A stretch of DNA of 47,656 nt, from contig CANGHW010000027.1 in NCBI GenBank assembly GCA_947453695.1, positions 1-47,656 of the forward strand, given 5' to 3'. The notes under the pieces were generated by a model, which worked only from the letters and a program-made list of their open reading frames with translations, did no database searches and was not told where the DNA came from. Source of the DNA: Opitutia bacterium (GTDB lineage Bacteria > Verrucomicrobiota > Verrucomicrobiia > Opitutales > Opitutaceae). Position numbers and translations under genes: made by a program. Positions 16,990 through 26,647 of this stretch are shown in pieces; position 1 is the stretch's first letter, and each line of letters starts with the position of its first letter.

Positions 16990-18003
16990 TCACGGCACCC
17001 ATCGCCCGCTCAGCAGCGTCGCGTTGGGCGTCTCGGGCTGACCGCGCACTCGGCGCTCAATCATTCCCGCCAACATCTCTGCCGCGGCCTCGCCGATCGC
17101 CCCTGGTCGCTCGTCGATCCCGGAAATACCCTCATGCTCTTCGCCGATCAGGCTGGTCACAGCAAACCGCACCGCGCCCCCCACGTTTCGGCCCAGATTA
17201 CGCGCACATTCGCGGGCCGAACTGAGTTCGTTCGTGATGATCACATCGGGTTGCTCGCGCTTGAACCACAGGCGCAACTCCACCCGGCCAACCTCCCGCA
17301 CCACCAACGGAGGGACGACCTGCGCCGCCTCACTCGCGCCATGCCACATCACCGCCGCGGAAAAGCCGTGGCCACTGCGCACCTCATGGTCCGCCGCCAT
17401 GACCAAGCCGATGCGCCGACAGCCGCTTCGTGCCAGATTTCGGCAGAGGAGGAGCGCATTGGCAAAATGATGCGGCATCACGCGATGCGCATCCGGCCCG
17501 GTCACACTGGCGGAGGCCGAAACGACCGAGTATTGTTCCCACCCGAGCACGCCACTCAGGTCGACCGGAGCCTGCGAAGGCAGCAATAGCACGCCCTCCA
17601 CCCCGCGGCTCTGCAACGTTCGGCGCACGACCGCCCAATTCCTGCCCGTCGGCGAAACATGCACGACCTCAAATCCATAGCCTCGCGCCGCCGCCTGTGC
17701 CGACGCTCCCGCGACCAAGGCCCGAAAATACCACTCCTGATCATCCGGCTTCCGCGTGGTCAGCCCCACGATTACACTCTGGAAACGCCGCCGCTTTCCG
17801 ACTCGCAAGTGGTGCATCAGTTTGGCCACCTCCGGATCAGGACGATACCCCAATCGCTCCGCGATCGCTCTGATTTCCGCCCTCGTCTCTTCGGCGATCC
17901 GCCCCCGCCCACCGAGGGCCCGTGAAACCGTCATTTGGCTCACCCCCGCCATTTCGGCGACGTGGCGCAGCGTGGGAGGGGCAGCGGAAACAGGTGGATT
18001 CAC
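16990..18003 (-). CDS. LacI-family transcriptional regulator
   Basis: 337 aa, starting with GTG at 18001-18003; no ATG is near. The N-terminal helix-turn-helix and hinge read LRHVAEMAGVSQMTVSRAL ... RAEIRAIAERLGYRPDPEVAKLM. A periplasmic-binding-protein-like effector domain follows (VIVGLTTRKPD, VEGVLLLPSQ, CRRIGLVMAADHE, PDVIITNEL, ISGIDERPGAIGEAAAEMLAGMIERRV). The ligand is probably a sugar or sugar derivative. It is divergent from the TonB receptor at 18080, and the perfect palindrome 18010-18028 between them suggests that it controls both itself and the receptors. Confidence 0.93.
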   Translation of the reverse strand: MNPPVSAAPPTLRHVAEMAGVSQMTVSRALGGRGRIAEETRAEIRAIAERLGYRPDPEVAKLMHHLRVGKRRRFQSVIVGLTTRKPDDQEWYFRALVAGASAQAAARGYGFEVVHVSPTGRNWAVVRRTLQSRGVEGVLLLPSQAPVDLSGVLGWEQYSVVSASASVTGPDAHRVMPHHFANALLLCRNLARSGCRRIGLVMAADHEVRSGHGFSAAVMWHGASEAAQVVPPLVVREVGRVELRLWFKREQPDVIITNELSSARECARNLGRNVGGAVRFAVTSLIGEEHEGISGIDERPGAIGEAAAEMLAGMIERRVRGQPETPNATLLSGRWVP

Positions 18004-18009
18004 GCTGGA

Positions 18010-18028
18010 ATGCGTTAGATTAACGCAT
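18010..18028. promoter_or_regulatory. Palindromic operator candidate for the LacI-type regulator
   Basis: ATGCGTTA (18010-18017), centre GAT, TAACGCAT (18021-18028): perfect 8-bp arms. It begins 6 bp upstream of the regulator's GTG start and 52 bp upstream of the receptor start. LacI proteins usually bind such 16-20-bp palindromes, so this is the best candidate operator for the divergent pair. Confidence 0.75.
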
Positions 18029-18079
18029 CAAAGGTGTCGAAGTCGAATTCTCGACCGCTTCACTCCCACCCTACCCGCT

Positions 18080-21000
18080 ATGACTACCTCTGCCTTGCCG
18101 CGCTCTGCGCTGCCCTGCGTCCTCGCTTCACTGCTGTGCGCCACCACCGCCAGCTTCGCCCAAACCGCTCTGCCTTCCAACTCGGTTACAGATCAAACCG
18201 CCGTCAAACTCTCCCCGTTCGAGGTAAACACCAGTCGCGACGAGGGCTTCGTTGCCACCAGCGCCCTCGCCGGAGGCCGGCTCAACACCGATCTCAAGGA
18301 CACCCCCGTAGCCTACTCCGTGCTCACGAAGGAGTTTCTCGACGCCTTCAATATCACCGATCTCACGCAAGCGATGGAGTGGTCCGTCAACACCACCTAC
18401 AACCCCGGCAACAACGTCGACCAGGGTTTCGGCTTCTCTCCCGCGATCAACATCACCATCCGCGGCGCCGCACCCGGCGAGTCGAACTACCCGATGCGGA
18501 ATTTCTTTCCGTTCAACCACAACACCGACAGCTACGCCCTCGACCGCTTCGATTTCGCCCGCGGCCCCAACGCCATTCTCTTCGGCGCCGCCCAATTCGG
18601 CGGCACACCCGTCTCGGTCACCAAACAGGCACTCACCACCAAGACGCTCCACCAAGCCCAACTCCAGTTCGGCTCGTGGAACAAGGTCCGCGCCACCTTC
18701 GACCTAAACAAGCCCCTCAATGAAAAAGCCGCCGTGCGCGTCGCCGGCATGATGGACCGCGGCGATACCTACCGCGACAACGAGTGGCGCAGAAAGAAGG
18801 CCGTCTTTGTTGCCGGCACCTATCATCTCACCAAGAACACCACCCTCCGCGCCGAGGGCGAATACGCCGAGACCTCGCAGAAGACCTTCCCGACTTTTCT
18901 CACCGACCAAGTTTCCGCCTGGGACGGACGGACCACCTACGCCGGCGCCATCGCGCCAGGCAGCACCAATGTCCCGACGGCCGCCGAGCAAGCCTCCGCC
19001 GGCGTTTCCTACGCCACCAACAACGCCAATCCACTCTTCGCCCCGCTCTGGGTCATGGACCCAACTGCCTTTGGCACGGGCACCGTGCTGAATTTCGCCA
19101 ACACCCTCCGCACCAAGGGCGCCGCCGGCAACGGCACCGCCGCCAACCGCAATTTCATCGGCGGCAAGGCCATTACCAGCGCCAGTGTCAGCTTCGCCGG
19201 TCAGCCGATGATCGACGGCTTTGAAGTTCCCTCCGGCCGCTACGACTCCGTCCTCGCCGGTTCCTCCGGTTTCCGCGTTCCCTCGCAGTCGACCACGAAT
19301 CTCTGGACCAGCAAGAAACCCACCCAGGCCCAGGTCGCGAAAGACGTTTCCCTCGTCCTCAGCCACCGCATCGGCGAGTCGTTTTTCTTCGAAATCGCGG
19401 GCGACACCAACAAGGTGAAGATCGACGGTAACAATGCCATCAACCGCGGGGCTAACACCGTCTACATCGACATCAATTCGACCCTGCCGAACGGCGCCCC
19501 CAACCCGAACTTCAAGCAGCCCTACAGCGAATTCTGGAGCTACCAGAATCTCCGCAACTACGAACTCAGCAGCGCCCGAGCCTCCGCCGCCTACATCAAG
19601 GAAACCGCCCTCGGCCGCCTCCAGCTCGCCCTCGGCGGCGGGGCCAACTACCAGCTCCAGGCCAAGCGCAGCTATCTTTACCTGCTCCCCCTCCAGAGCA
19701 TCGGACCAGACGCCCGCTATTGGGATCAATCCCAGGCCAGCACCGCCCTCTGGTATCGCCTCTATATGAATCAGAGCGGTCGCGATTTCTACAACACCGA
19801 CCTCGGCGCCCTTTCGCTCCGCAATCCTGACGGCACCACCACTACCGTCACCCCCCAGCACGTCCTCGACGCCACGCGCAAAGACAACAGTGCCGACAAC
19901 ATCACCAAATTCAAACACGTCATGGCCGCTGGCAATTTCAGCCTCTTCAAAAATCGCCTCGTCCTGATCGGCGCCGTCCGCCGCGACATCACCAACCTTG
20001 AAACGAAGAACACCCTCCTTCCCGGAGACTACGCCGCGAATTGGAATGGCAGTAACATCGTCTTCAAGCCCTCCGCGCCAAAAGACTGGGCTACCCTCAC
20101 CTACATTCCGAAAAGCGCGACCGGAGTCGCCACCGGTCCCGCGCAACCCGCCGACAACCGTCCCCGACTCACCGTCCCCGCCACCGCCACCGTCGCCTCG
20201 AGCAACATCCTCCCGCAGCCGCAATATGCCAACGACCGCTTCCGCGATGACTACAACCCGCCCGCCCTCAACGTTGCCTCCAACACCTTCTCCGTCGGAG
20301 CCACGTTCAACGCCACCAAGTGGCTGGGCTTCTACAGCAACCTCGCGACGACGTTTAACCCGAACCTTCTCGTCCAACGCCTCGACAGTTCGCTCCTTCC
20401 TCCATCCGCTTCCCGCGGCGTCGACGCCGGCATCCGCCTGAATCCCCTCGGTGGCCGCGTTTCGCTGAGCCTGGGCTGGTTCACTTCGAATCAAAATCTC
20501 TCCCCCGTAAATGCCCCGGGCGGCCTCATCGGCAGCTTCAACACCATCTTCAATACCCCTGCCGTTGGCGACCTCAGCCCCGGCGGACGCAACATCCGCA
20601 ACGAGGGCCTCCTCCCCACGGTCGTGCGCGACACGCAAACGCAGGAGTCCAAGGGCGTCGAACTCGAGGTCACCGCCAACCTCACCAAGTCTTGGCGCCT
20701 GCTCTTCAACGTCGCGAACACTCGCGGCACGCAGACCAACATCGCCCCAGATAGCCGCGCGTTTATCGCCGCCAAGGACACGGTCACACGCCAGATCCTC
20801 GCCGACGCCGGCATTCTCATCAGCTCGACCAACGTCGCGACGATCAACCCCACCCTCAACGATCCCACCAAGATCAACCAGGGCGCCGTCAACAACGCAG
20901 TGAATGCCTGGAACAGCCTCCAGACCACGACGATCCCCAATCTCGTCACCGGCGCACAGAAACTCGCTGGCGCGACCGACTACACCTCCAACCTCGGCAC

Positions 21001-21439
21001 CGACTACACGATTCGCGAAGGCAAGCTCAAGGGCCTCTCGGCCGGCTTCGGTCTCCACTATCGCGGCAAGATGGTCGTCGGCTACCGCGGCGCTGATACC
21101 ATCGTGAATCCGGCCAATCCTCTCACTGCGATCGACGACCCTACGGTCGACGCCTACACGCCTGTCTACTCTAAACCCTACACCACGGCCGACGCCCGCT
21201 TCGGCTACAGCTGGAAACTCCCCAACCGCCACACGCTCGCCTTGAACCTCAACATCCAGAACCTCTTCAACAACACGACGCCGATGTATTTCGTGAATCT
21301 CCCCGGCGGCCAGACCACCAATACCATCCTGCGCAATCGCAACGCAGACGTCACCTCCCCTGCCGTCTACACTGTGCCCGCCGGCTTCGCGTATCGCACC
21401 CCCATCAACTGGACGCTCACCGCCCGCCTCGACTTCTAA
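18080..21439 (+). CDS. TonB-dependent outer-membrane receptor 1
   Basis: 1119 aa from the ATG at 18080 (MTTSALPRSALP); the longer open frame upstream overlaps the regulator. A signal peptide ends near ASFAQ. The mature N-terminus carries KLSPFEVNTSRDEGF, which may act as the TonB box in this group. A plug domain follows (DTPVAYSVLTKEFLDAF, ITIRGAAPGESNYPMRNFF, LDRFDFARGPNAILFG), and then a barrel of some 900 residues with the C-terminal end WTLTARLDF. It imports a large or scarce substrate across the outer membrane using TonB energy; no SusD partner is present. A strong terminator follows at 21470. The divergent LacI-type regulator suggests a carbohydrate-related substrate. Confidence 0.93.
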   Translation: MTTSALPRSALPCVLASLLCATTASFAQTALPSNSVTDQTAVKLSPFEVNTSRDEGFVATSALAGGRLNTDLKDTPVAYSVLTKEFLDAFNITDLTQAMEWSVNTTYNPGNNVDQGFGFSPAINITIRGAAPGESNYPMRNFFPFNHNTDSYALDRFDFARGPNAILFGAAQFGGTPVSVTKQALTTKTLHQAQLQFGSWNKVRATFDLNKPLNEKAAVRVAGMMDRGDTYRDNEWRRKKAVFVAGTYHLTKNTTLRAEGEYAETSQKTFPTFLTDQVSAWDGRTTYAGAIAPGSTNVPTAAEQASAGVSYATNNANPLFAPLWVMDPTAFGTGTVLNFANTLRTKGAAGNGTAANRNFIGGKAITSASVSFAGQPMIDGFEVPSGRYDSVLAGSSGFRVPSQSTTNLWTSKKPTQAQVAKDVSLVLSHRIGESFFFEIAGDTNKVKIDGNNAINRGANTVYIDINSTLPNGAPNPNFKQPYSEFWSYQNLRNYELSSARASAAYIKETALGRLQLALGGGANYQLQAKRSYLYLLPLQSIGPDARYWDQSQASTALWYRLYMNQSGRDFYNTDLGALSLRNPDGTTTTVTPQHVLDATRKDNSADNITKFKHVMAAGNFSLFKNRLVLIGAVRRDITNLETKNTLLPGDYAANWNGSNIVFKPSAPKDWATLTYIPKSATGVATGPAQPADNRPRLTVPATATVASSNILPQPQYANDRFRDDYNPPALNVASNTFSVGATFNATKWLGFYSNLATTFNPNLLVQRLDSSLLPPSASRGVDAGIRLNPLGGRVSLSLGWFTSNQNLSPVNAPGGLIGSFNTIFNTPAVGDLSPGGRNIRNEGLLPTVVRDTQTQESKGVELEVTANLTKSWRLLFNVANTRGTQTNIAPDSRAFIAAKDTVTRQILADAGILISSTNVATINPTLNDPTKINQGAVNNAVNAWNSLQTTTIPNLVTGAQKLAGATDYTSNLGTDYTIREGKLKGLSAGFGLHYRGKMVVGYRGADTIVNPANPLTAIDDPTVDAYTPVYSKPYTTADARFGYSWKLPNRHTLALNLNIQNLFNNTTPMYFVNLPGGQTTNTILRNRNADVTSPAVYTVPAGFAYRTPINWTLTARLDF

Positions 21440-21469
21440 CCCCACCTCTCACTTCTGTGTTTCCGCGGA

Positions 21470-21513
21470 GCGGGGCGGCCCGAGCAAACCTGCTCGCCGC
21501 CCCGCACTTTTTT
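21470..21513 (+). terminator. Strong intrinsic terminator after TonB receptor 1
   Basis: GCGGGGCGGC (21470-21479) pairs with GCCGCCCCGC (21496-21505), and an inner stem GAGCA/TGCTC has an AACC loop. A run of six T follows at 21508-21513. Outer arms GCGGAG (21465-21470) and CTCCGC (21515-21520) extend the symmetry past the T-run. It should separate transcription of the two receptors. Confidence 0.85.
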
Positions 21514-21580
21514 GCTCCGCTCTGCGTCTGTTCCCCTCACTGCCCCACCGCCCTCCGCCCTGCCCCCGGGGCTATCGACC

Positions 21581-24500
21581 ATGCCTACCTCGCCCGCATC
21601 ACACTCCGTTACTCGCCTCCGCCCGTTCTTCGCCTCCGCCTTAGCGTGCGCCCTCGCCGCCGCGCACGGCCAGACGGTGACACCGGCGGCGACGCCTCCT
21701 GGATCGCCCGACCCGCTCGTCACGCTCTCGCCGTTCGAGGTTAACACTTCCAAGGACGTCGGCTTCGTCGCCGCTAGCTCCCTCGCCGGCGGCCGTCTCG
21801 CCACCGATCTCGTTGACACGCCCGTCGCCTATTCCGTGCAGACGCGCGAGTTCCTCGACGCCCTCAATCTCAGCGACCTCAACGAAGCCATCAACTGGAC
21901 CGTTAGCGCCACCACCACGCCCGACGACGGCGGCGGCCAGCTCTTCGGCGGCACCGGCAGCAGCACCATCCGCGGCGTCGGCTCCAACGCCGTCAACCGC
22001 AACTTCTTCACCGGCGGCTCCAATCCCTCGACCTACAACCTCGAGCGCATGGACTATGCCCGCGGCCCCAACTCCATCCTCTTCGGCACCGGCACCATCA
22101 GCGGCACGTCCAACGCCGTCGTGAAGAGCGCCCGCCTCGGCCGCAACGCCACCGAGGTCCGCGCCGAAGTTGGCACTTGGGAATCCTACCGCGCCACCGT
22201 CGACGCCAACTACGCGTTGAACAAAAAGGTCGCCGCCCGCGTCGTCACTACGTGGCAGGATACCCACACCTTCCGCGACTGGGAACGCACCCAGCGCAAG
22301 GGCGTTTCCCCTTCGCTCACCGTCGAGCCCACGCGCACCACCCGCGTTTCCCTCATCGGCGACTACTACGAACAAAAAGTTGTCGCGGGCATGAACACCC
22401 TTGCCGACTCCTTCTCCGGCTGGGACGGCGCCAAGGTCTATTCCGGCCTCCAGCCCTCGACGCTCCCCAGCCAGTCCGCCTTTGGAGCCTCTCGTGTCGG
22501 CACCAACAGCTGGGTCGTCTCCCCCGCTTCCGGCCGCAGCTTCGACACCGCCCTCAGCTACACCGGCATGATGCAGACCACGTTTTTCGGTGGCAACCGC
22601 CCCGTCAACGGCATCACCGCCGCCAGCGGCGGCAACCTCGGCTTCAACGCCGGCCCGATCATCGACACCCCCATGATCACGCCGGGCATCTACGACGCCG
22701 CGATCGCCGGCTCCGCCTTTCGCGTGCCCAGTCGCTCCTTCACCAACATCGGGCCCAATCCCACCGCGATTAACCGCTTCCGCGACGCCACCCTCTTCGT
22801 CGACCAACGCGTCGGCGACTCCCTCAACGTCCAGCTCTCTGGCGGCGTCAACAAGCTCTTCAGCTACGGCCTCATCGATTACTATACCAACCAGGGCTAC
22901 CAAAACACGTTCATCGATATTAACCGCCTCCTCCCCGACGGGGCCACCAACCCGAACTTCCTCCAGCCCTACAACGAATTCAGCCGCCCCGAACGCCAGA
23001 AGGTCGACACGACGAACCAAGCCCTGCGCTTCGCCGCTGCCTACGCGAAGACCACGCGCTGGTTCGATTTCCGCGCCAACCTCATTGGCGCCCGCGAAAA
23101 CCAGGAAATTTTCCGCTCCCGCGAATACTACATGATCCCGGTCGACGCCGATGCCCGCGCCTGGGGCCTCGTCACCAGCACGCGCACCCAGACGCTCCGC
23201 TACCGCTACTACTGGAACCAGCGCGAGCGCGAACTCACCGAGATGAAGGCGATCACCCTCGTCGACCCTACCGCCGGCACGTCCAAGACTTACAATCCCC
23301 TATGGGTCCTCGGCTCCGACCGCAACGACGCCACCACCTTCAGCGACGCCACCACGAAATATTACCAAGCCTCCGCCAACGTCTCCTTCTGGCAAAAGCG
23401 CCTCATCGTCCTAGGTGCCTTCCGCTCTGACCAAGTCGACCGCAGCCAGCGCCTTTTCCTCCGCCCGCTCGACCACCCCGCCGGCTACGGCGCCCTCACC
23501 CGCGACCACTTCATCTACCGCCCCGACGCGCCCGCCGATTATTTCAAGCTCACCTACGTCCCCAAAGACGCCGCCGGCCGCCCCACCGGCCCGTCGCAGC
23601 TCGCGCCGGCCACCCGCCCGCGCGATACCACCACCGGCGTCGCCCTCCCCCAATACGCCAACGACCGCTTCCAGGATGACTTCAACCCACCGCCCACCAG
23701 CACCAAGAAACCCACCAAATCCGTGGGTGGTATTTTCAATATCGGCTGGGGCGTTTCGCTCTGGGCCAACTTCGCCCAGACCTTCAATCCTACCGATTTC
23801 ACCAAGACCACCATCGACTACGGCACGCCGCCGCCCTCCGTCTCCGAGGGCAAGGACTACGGCCTTCGCGTCTCCTTCGGCCCCAAGCTCTACGTCACGC
23901 TGAGCCGCTACGAATCCAAGGAAAACGACGCCTCGATCACGCAGCCGTCCGGCTTCAGCAACCTCCAGGTGCTCATCAACGCCAACGCAATTGGCGACCT
24001 CAGCTCCGACGGCCGCAACCGCCGCGGCCTCGGCGATGTGCCCATCGCTTGGAACGACACCCTCGACCGTCGCAGCCGCGGCTACGAACTCGAGACCGTC
24101 GCCAATCTCACGCCCAACTGGCGCCTCACTCTCAACGTCGGCCTCGCCGACGCTTCGCAGACCGACGCCTACCGCCAGACGCGCGCGTGGGTCGATGCCC
24201 AGACGCCCACGTTCAAGCAAATCCTCGACGACTCCGGCATCCAACTCGACGCCAGCGGCTTCGCCACCGCCAAGCCCGGCGTCACCTCCGCCACCTCCCC
24301 CGACCTCAATGCCACCGTCAACGCGTGGAACTCCCTCCAAGCCAGTCGCGCCAACTGGGTCAGTGGCACCCAGCTCCTCAACCGCCTGACGAAATACACC
24401 GCCAACGCCTACTCCGACTACCGCTTCAGCCGCGGCAAACTCACCGGCCTCCGCCTCGGCTACGGCATGCAGTTCCGCGGCCCGCAAGTCATCGGTTACC

Positions 24501-24823
24501 GTGGCGCCGACACCATGGTGAACCCTGCTAACCCCGCGACCGCCCTCGACGATCCTAATGTCGATGCCTACACGGTCGTCTGGCAAAAGGCCTACTTCCT
24601 CGGCACCGCGACGATCGGCTACCCCGTGAAACTCGGCCGTCGCAAGGTCGACCTCAATCTCTCGATCACGAACCTCTTCAACTACGACACCCCGCTCTAC
24701 AACACCGCCGGCCTGCGCGCCGCCAACGGCGACCTCACCTCGCCCGCCCGCGTGAGCTACCCGCGCTTCTTCAGCTACACCACCCCGCGCAGCTTCCGCC
24801 TGTCCGCGACGCAGACGTTCTGA
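21581..24823 (+). CDS. TonB-dependent outer-membrane receptor 2
   Basis: 1080 aa from the ATG at 21581 (MPTSPASHSVTR); the longer frame upstream would run through the terminator. The signal peptide ends near AAAHGQ. The mature N-terminus has LSPFEVNTSKDVGF, then the plug (DTPVAYSVQTREFLDALN, STIRGVGSNAVNRNFF, MDYARGPNSILFGTG) and a barrel ending in FRLSATQTF. It is a tandem paralogue of receptor 1. Both share the plug spacing and, near the C-terminus, YRGADT, VNPANP and DDPxVDAYT, while most loop regions differ, so the two probably bind related but distinct ligands. Reading continues toward the FAD oxidoreductase after 108 bp that hold a REP-like pair. Confidence 0.93.
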   Translation: MPTSPASHSVTRLRPFFASALACALAAAHGQTVTPAATPPGSPDPLVTLSPFEVNTSKDVGFVAASSLAGGRLATDLVDTPVAYSVQTREFLDALNLSDLNEAINWTVSATTTPDDGGGQLFGGTGSSTIRGVGSNAVNRNFFTGGSNPSTYNLERMDYARGPNSILFGTGTISGTSNAVVKSARLGRNATEVRAEVGTWESYRATVDANYALNKKVAARVVTTWQDTHTFRDWERTQRKGVSPSLTVEPTRTTRVSLIGDYYEQKVVAGMNTLADSFSGWDGAKVYSGLQPSTLPSQSAFGASRVGTNSWVVSPASGRSFDTALSYTGMMQTTFFGGNRPVNGITAASGGNLGFNAGPIIDTPMITPGIYDAAIAGSAFRVPSRSFTNIGPNPTAINRFRDATLFVDQRVGDSLNVQLSGGVNKLFSYGLIDYYTNQGYQNTFIDINRLLPDGATNPNFLQPYNEFSRPERQKVDTTNQALRFAAAYAKTTRWFDFRANLIGARENQEIFRSREYYMIPVDADARAWGLVTSTRTQTLRYRYYWNQRERELTEMKAITLVDPTAGTSKTYNPLWVLGSDRNDATTFSDATTKYYQASANVSFWQKRLIVLGAFRSDQVDRSQRLFLRPLDHPAGYGALTRDHFIYRPDAPADYFKLTYVPKDAAGRPTGPSQLAPATRPRDTTTGVALPQYANDRFQDDFNPPPTSTKKPTKSVGGIFNIGWGVSLWANFAQTFNPTDFTKTTIDYGTPPPSVSEGKDYGLRVSFGPKLYVTLSRYESKENDASITQPSGFSNLQVLINANAIGDLSSDGRNRRGLGDVPIAWNDTLDRRSRGYELETVANLTPNWRLTLNVGLADASQTDAYRQTRAWVDAQTPTFKQILDDSGIQLDASGFATAKPGVTSATSPDLNATVNAWNSLQASRANWVSGTQLLNRLTKYTANAYSDYRFSRGKLTGLRLGYGMQFRGPQVIGYRGADTMVNPANPATALDDPNVDAYTVVWQKAYFLGTATIGYPVKLGRRKVDLNLSITNLFNYDTPLYNTAGLRAANGDLTSPARVSYPRFFSYTTPRSFRLSATQTF

Positions 24824-24833
24824 GTTTCCATCT

Positions 24834-24897
24834 CGTAGCACGGAGCATCCGACCGTGTTTCTCAGCTTCCAAGCGCGGGCTAAAGCTCCGCGCTACG
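24834..24897. repeat. Inverted pair of REP-like hairpins with GTAG heads
   Basis: The copy at 24834-24857 (plus) reads CGTAG, CACGG, a 9-nt loop, CCGTG. The copy at 24874-24897 (minus) reads CGTAG, CGCGG, a 9-nt loop, CCGCG. Both fold into a perfect 5-bp stem after the GTAG head. The second stem pair differs as A-T versus G-C, a compensatory change. The pair sits head-out around a 16-bp spacer between receptor 2 and the FAD oxidoreductase. Confidence 0.75.
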
Positions 24898-24931
24898 TCC
24901 ATCCACCGTCACCCCATTTTCCGCTTTTTCC

Positions 24932-26593
24932 ATGGCTCTCCCGCTGAACCGCCGCTCCTTCCTTACCCACCTCGGCGTCGCGACCGTCGCCGTTCCCCTC
25001 AGCTCCGCCCTTCGCGCCGCCGATCCGCGCATCCGCACGGCTGACGTCTGTGTCTACGCCGGCAACGCTGCCGGCATCGCCGCCGCCGTCGCCGCGGCGC
25101 GTGAGGGCCGCCGCGTCCTCGTGATTGAGCCCAGCCGCTGGCTCGGCGGCATGACCGGTAGCGGGCTCGTCCACATCGACTGGGGTCGCTCCGAAGCTGC
25201 CGGCGGCTCCGCCAAAAAAATCCTCAAGGACGGCCTCACCGATCCCCAATACCGCCGCATGTTCGCCGACCTCGCGAAAGAGCACGGCGTCGAAATCCTC
25301 TACGAACACCGCGTCGCCTCCGTCACGAAAGACGGCGCCACGATCACTTCCCTCGTCCTCGATCACGCCCCGCCCGACCGCTTCGGTGGCCCTATCGCCC
25401 AGCCGAAGGTGGCCGGCGCCGTCACCGTGAGCGCCAAGGTGTTCATCGACTGCTCCTACGAGGGTGACCTCATGGCCAAGTCCGGCGTGAGCTACACCTA
25501 CGGCCGCGAATCACGCGACCACTACGGCGAAAATCTCGCCGGTGTCCGTCCGCCCCTCGCCGTCTACTCCATCGATCCCTACGTCAGGCCCGGCGATCCG
25601 CGCAGCGGCCTCTTGCCGCTCCTGCAGGACCACACCCCCGGCCCCCTCGGCAGCGCCGATAAACTCACGATGGGCTACGGCTTCCGCTGGAAGTTCACGC
25701 TCGAGAAAAACCAACTCCCCATCGACCCACCCGACGACTACGACCCGTTCACCTTCGAGGTCTACCGCCGCGCCTTTACCCAAAAGCTCAACCTCAACGG
25801 CCGCCGCATGCGCAAGCTCGGGGAATACGAGGTCGCCACTGGCGGCATTCACTATCCGGGCGCAGGCAACCTCTCCCGCAGTCTCATCGCGCCGACCGTC
25901 TTCGGCTGCAACGCGGCTTACCCCGATGGCGATTGGCCCACCCGCTCGCGCATCTGGAAATTCCACCAGGACTTCCTCCGCGGCATCACCCACTTCCTCC
26001 GCACCGATCCCTCCGCCCCGGCCAAACTCAAGGAGCGCGCCCACGTCGCCGGCTTCGACCCCGGCCAGTTTGACGACACCTCCGGCTGGCCGCACCAGCT
26101 CTACGTCCGCGAAGCGCGCCGCATGATTTCGAGCTACGTCGTCACGCAAAAGGACATGGAGGGCACCACCGACCCCAGCGACTCCGTCGGCCTCGCCTCC
26201 TACGGCGTCGACGACTGGCCCTACGCGATGCATCCCCTCGACGGCCAAGTCGCCCTCCAAGGCGGCGACTACTCGATGCTCTACCTCGAGGAGAAATACC
26301 GCGGCATCTATAAAATCCCCTACCGCGCGATCACTCCGCACGAACGCGAGTGCCGCAATCTGTTCGTCCCCGTCTGCTGTTCCGCGAGCCACATCGCGAT
26401 GACGTCGATCCGCATGGAGCCCGTGTGGATGACCCTTGCCGAAGCCTCCGGCGTCGCCGCATCGATGGCCATCCAGTCCAACCTCGCCGTCCAGCGGGTC
26501 GACTACGCCCAGCTCCGTCCCAAGCTGCGAGACCTCAGCATCAAGCTCGATCGCCCCACCTTCACAGCGAAGACCGCTCCCCAGAAAACCTGA
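24932..26593 (+). CDS. Exported FAD-dependent oxidoreductase (FAD_oxidored type)
   Basis: 553 aa. The N-terminus NRRSFLTHLGVATVAVPLSS is a twin-arginine signal, so the enzyme is folded with its cofactor in the cytoplasm and exported. The FAD-binding Rossmann start is ADVCVYAGNAAGIAAAVAAA (in place of the usual GxGxxG), followed by RVLVIEPSRWLGGMTGSG and later KVFIDCSYEGDLMAKSGVSYTYGRES. Family members are common in Opitutaceae and Planctomycetes next to glycan-use genes, but their substrates are mostly unknown. It follows the two TonB receptors on the same strand. The assignment to the FAD_oxidored family is firm; the reaction is not known. Confidence 0.88.
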   Translation: MALPLNRRSFLTHLGVATVAVPLSSALRAADPRIRTADVCVYAGNAAGIAAAVAAAREGRRVLVIEPSRWLGGMTGSGLVHIDWGRSEAAGGSAKKILKDGLTDPQYRRMFADLAKEHGVEILYEHRVASVTKDGATITSLVLDHAPPDRFGGPIAQPKVAGAVTVSAKVFIDCSYEGDLMAKSGVSYTYGRESRDHYGENLAGVRPPLAVYSIDPYVRPGDPRSGLLPLLQDHTPGPLGSADKLTMGYGFRWKFTLEKNQLPIDPPDDYDPFTFEVYRRAFTQKLNLNGRRMRKLGEYEVATGGIHYPGAGNLSRSLIAPTVFGCNAAYPDGDWPTRSRIWKFHQDFLRGITHFLRTDPSAPAKLKERAHVAGFDPGQFDDTSGWPHQLYVREARRMISSYVVTQKDMEGTTDPSDSVGLASYGVDDWPYAMHPLDGQVALQGGDYSMLYLEEKYRGIYKIPYRAITPHERECRNLFVPVCCSASHIAMTSIRMEPVWMTLAEASGVAASMAIQSNLAVQRVDYAQLRPKLRDLSIKLDRPTFTAKTAPQKT

Positions 26594-26647
26594 CGACAAT
26601 CCATCGCAAGTTGCTTCACCTCCAGACTTGCCCGCCTGGGCATTCGC

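Noticed and set aside
17756..18079. N-terminal extension of TonB receptor 1
   Set aside because: It runs through the divergent regulator and the operator; the ATG at 18080 is followed by a proper signal peptide.
18704..21445. Large minus-strand frame opposite TonB receptor 1
   Set aside because: It lies entirely opposite a well-supported receptor; long antisense frames are expected in such GC-rich, C-ending codon DNA.
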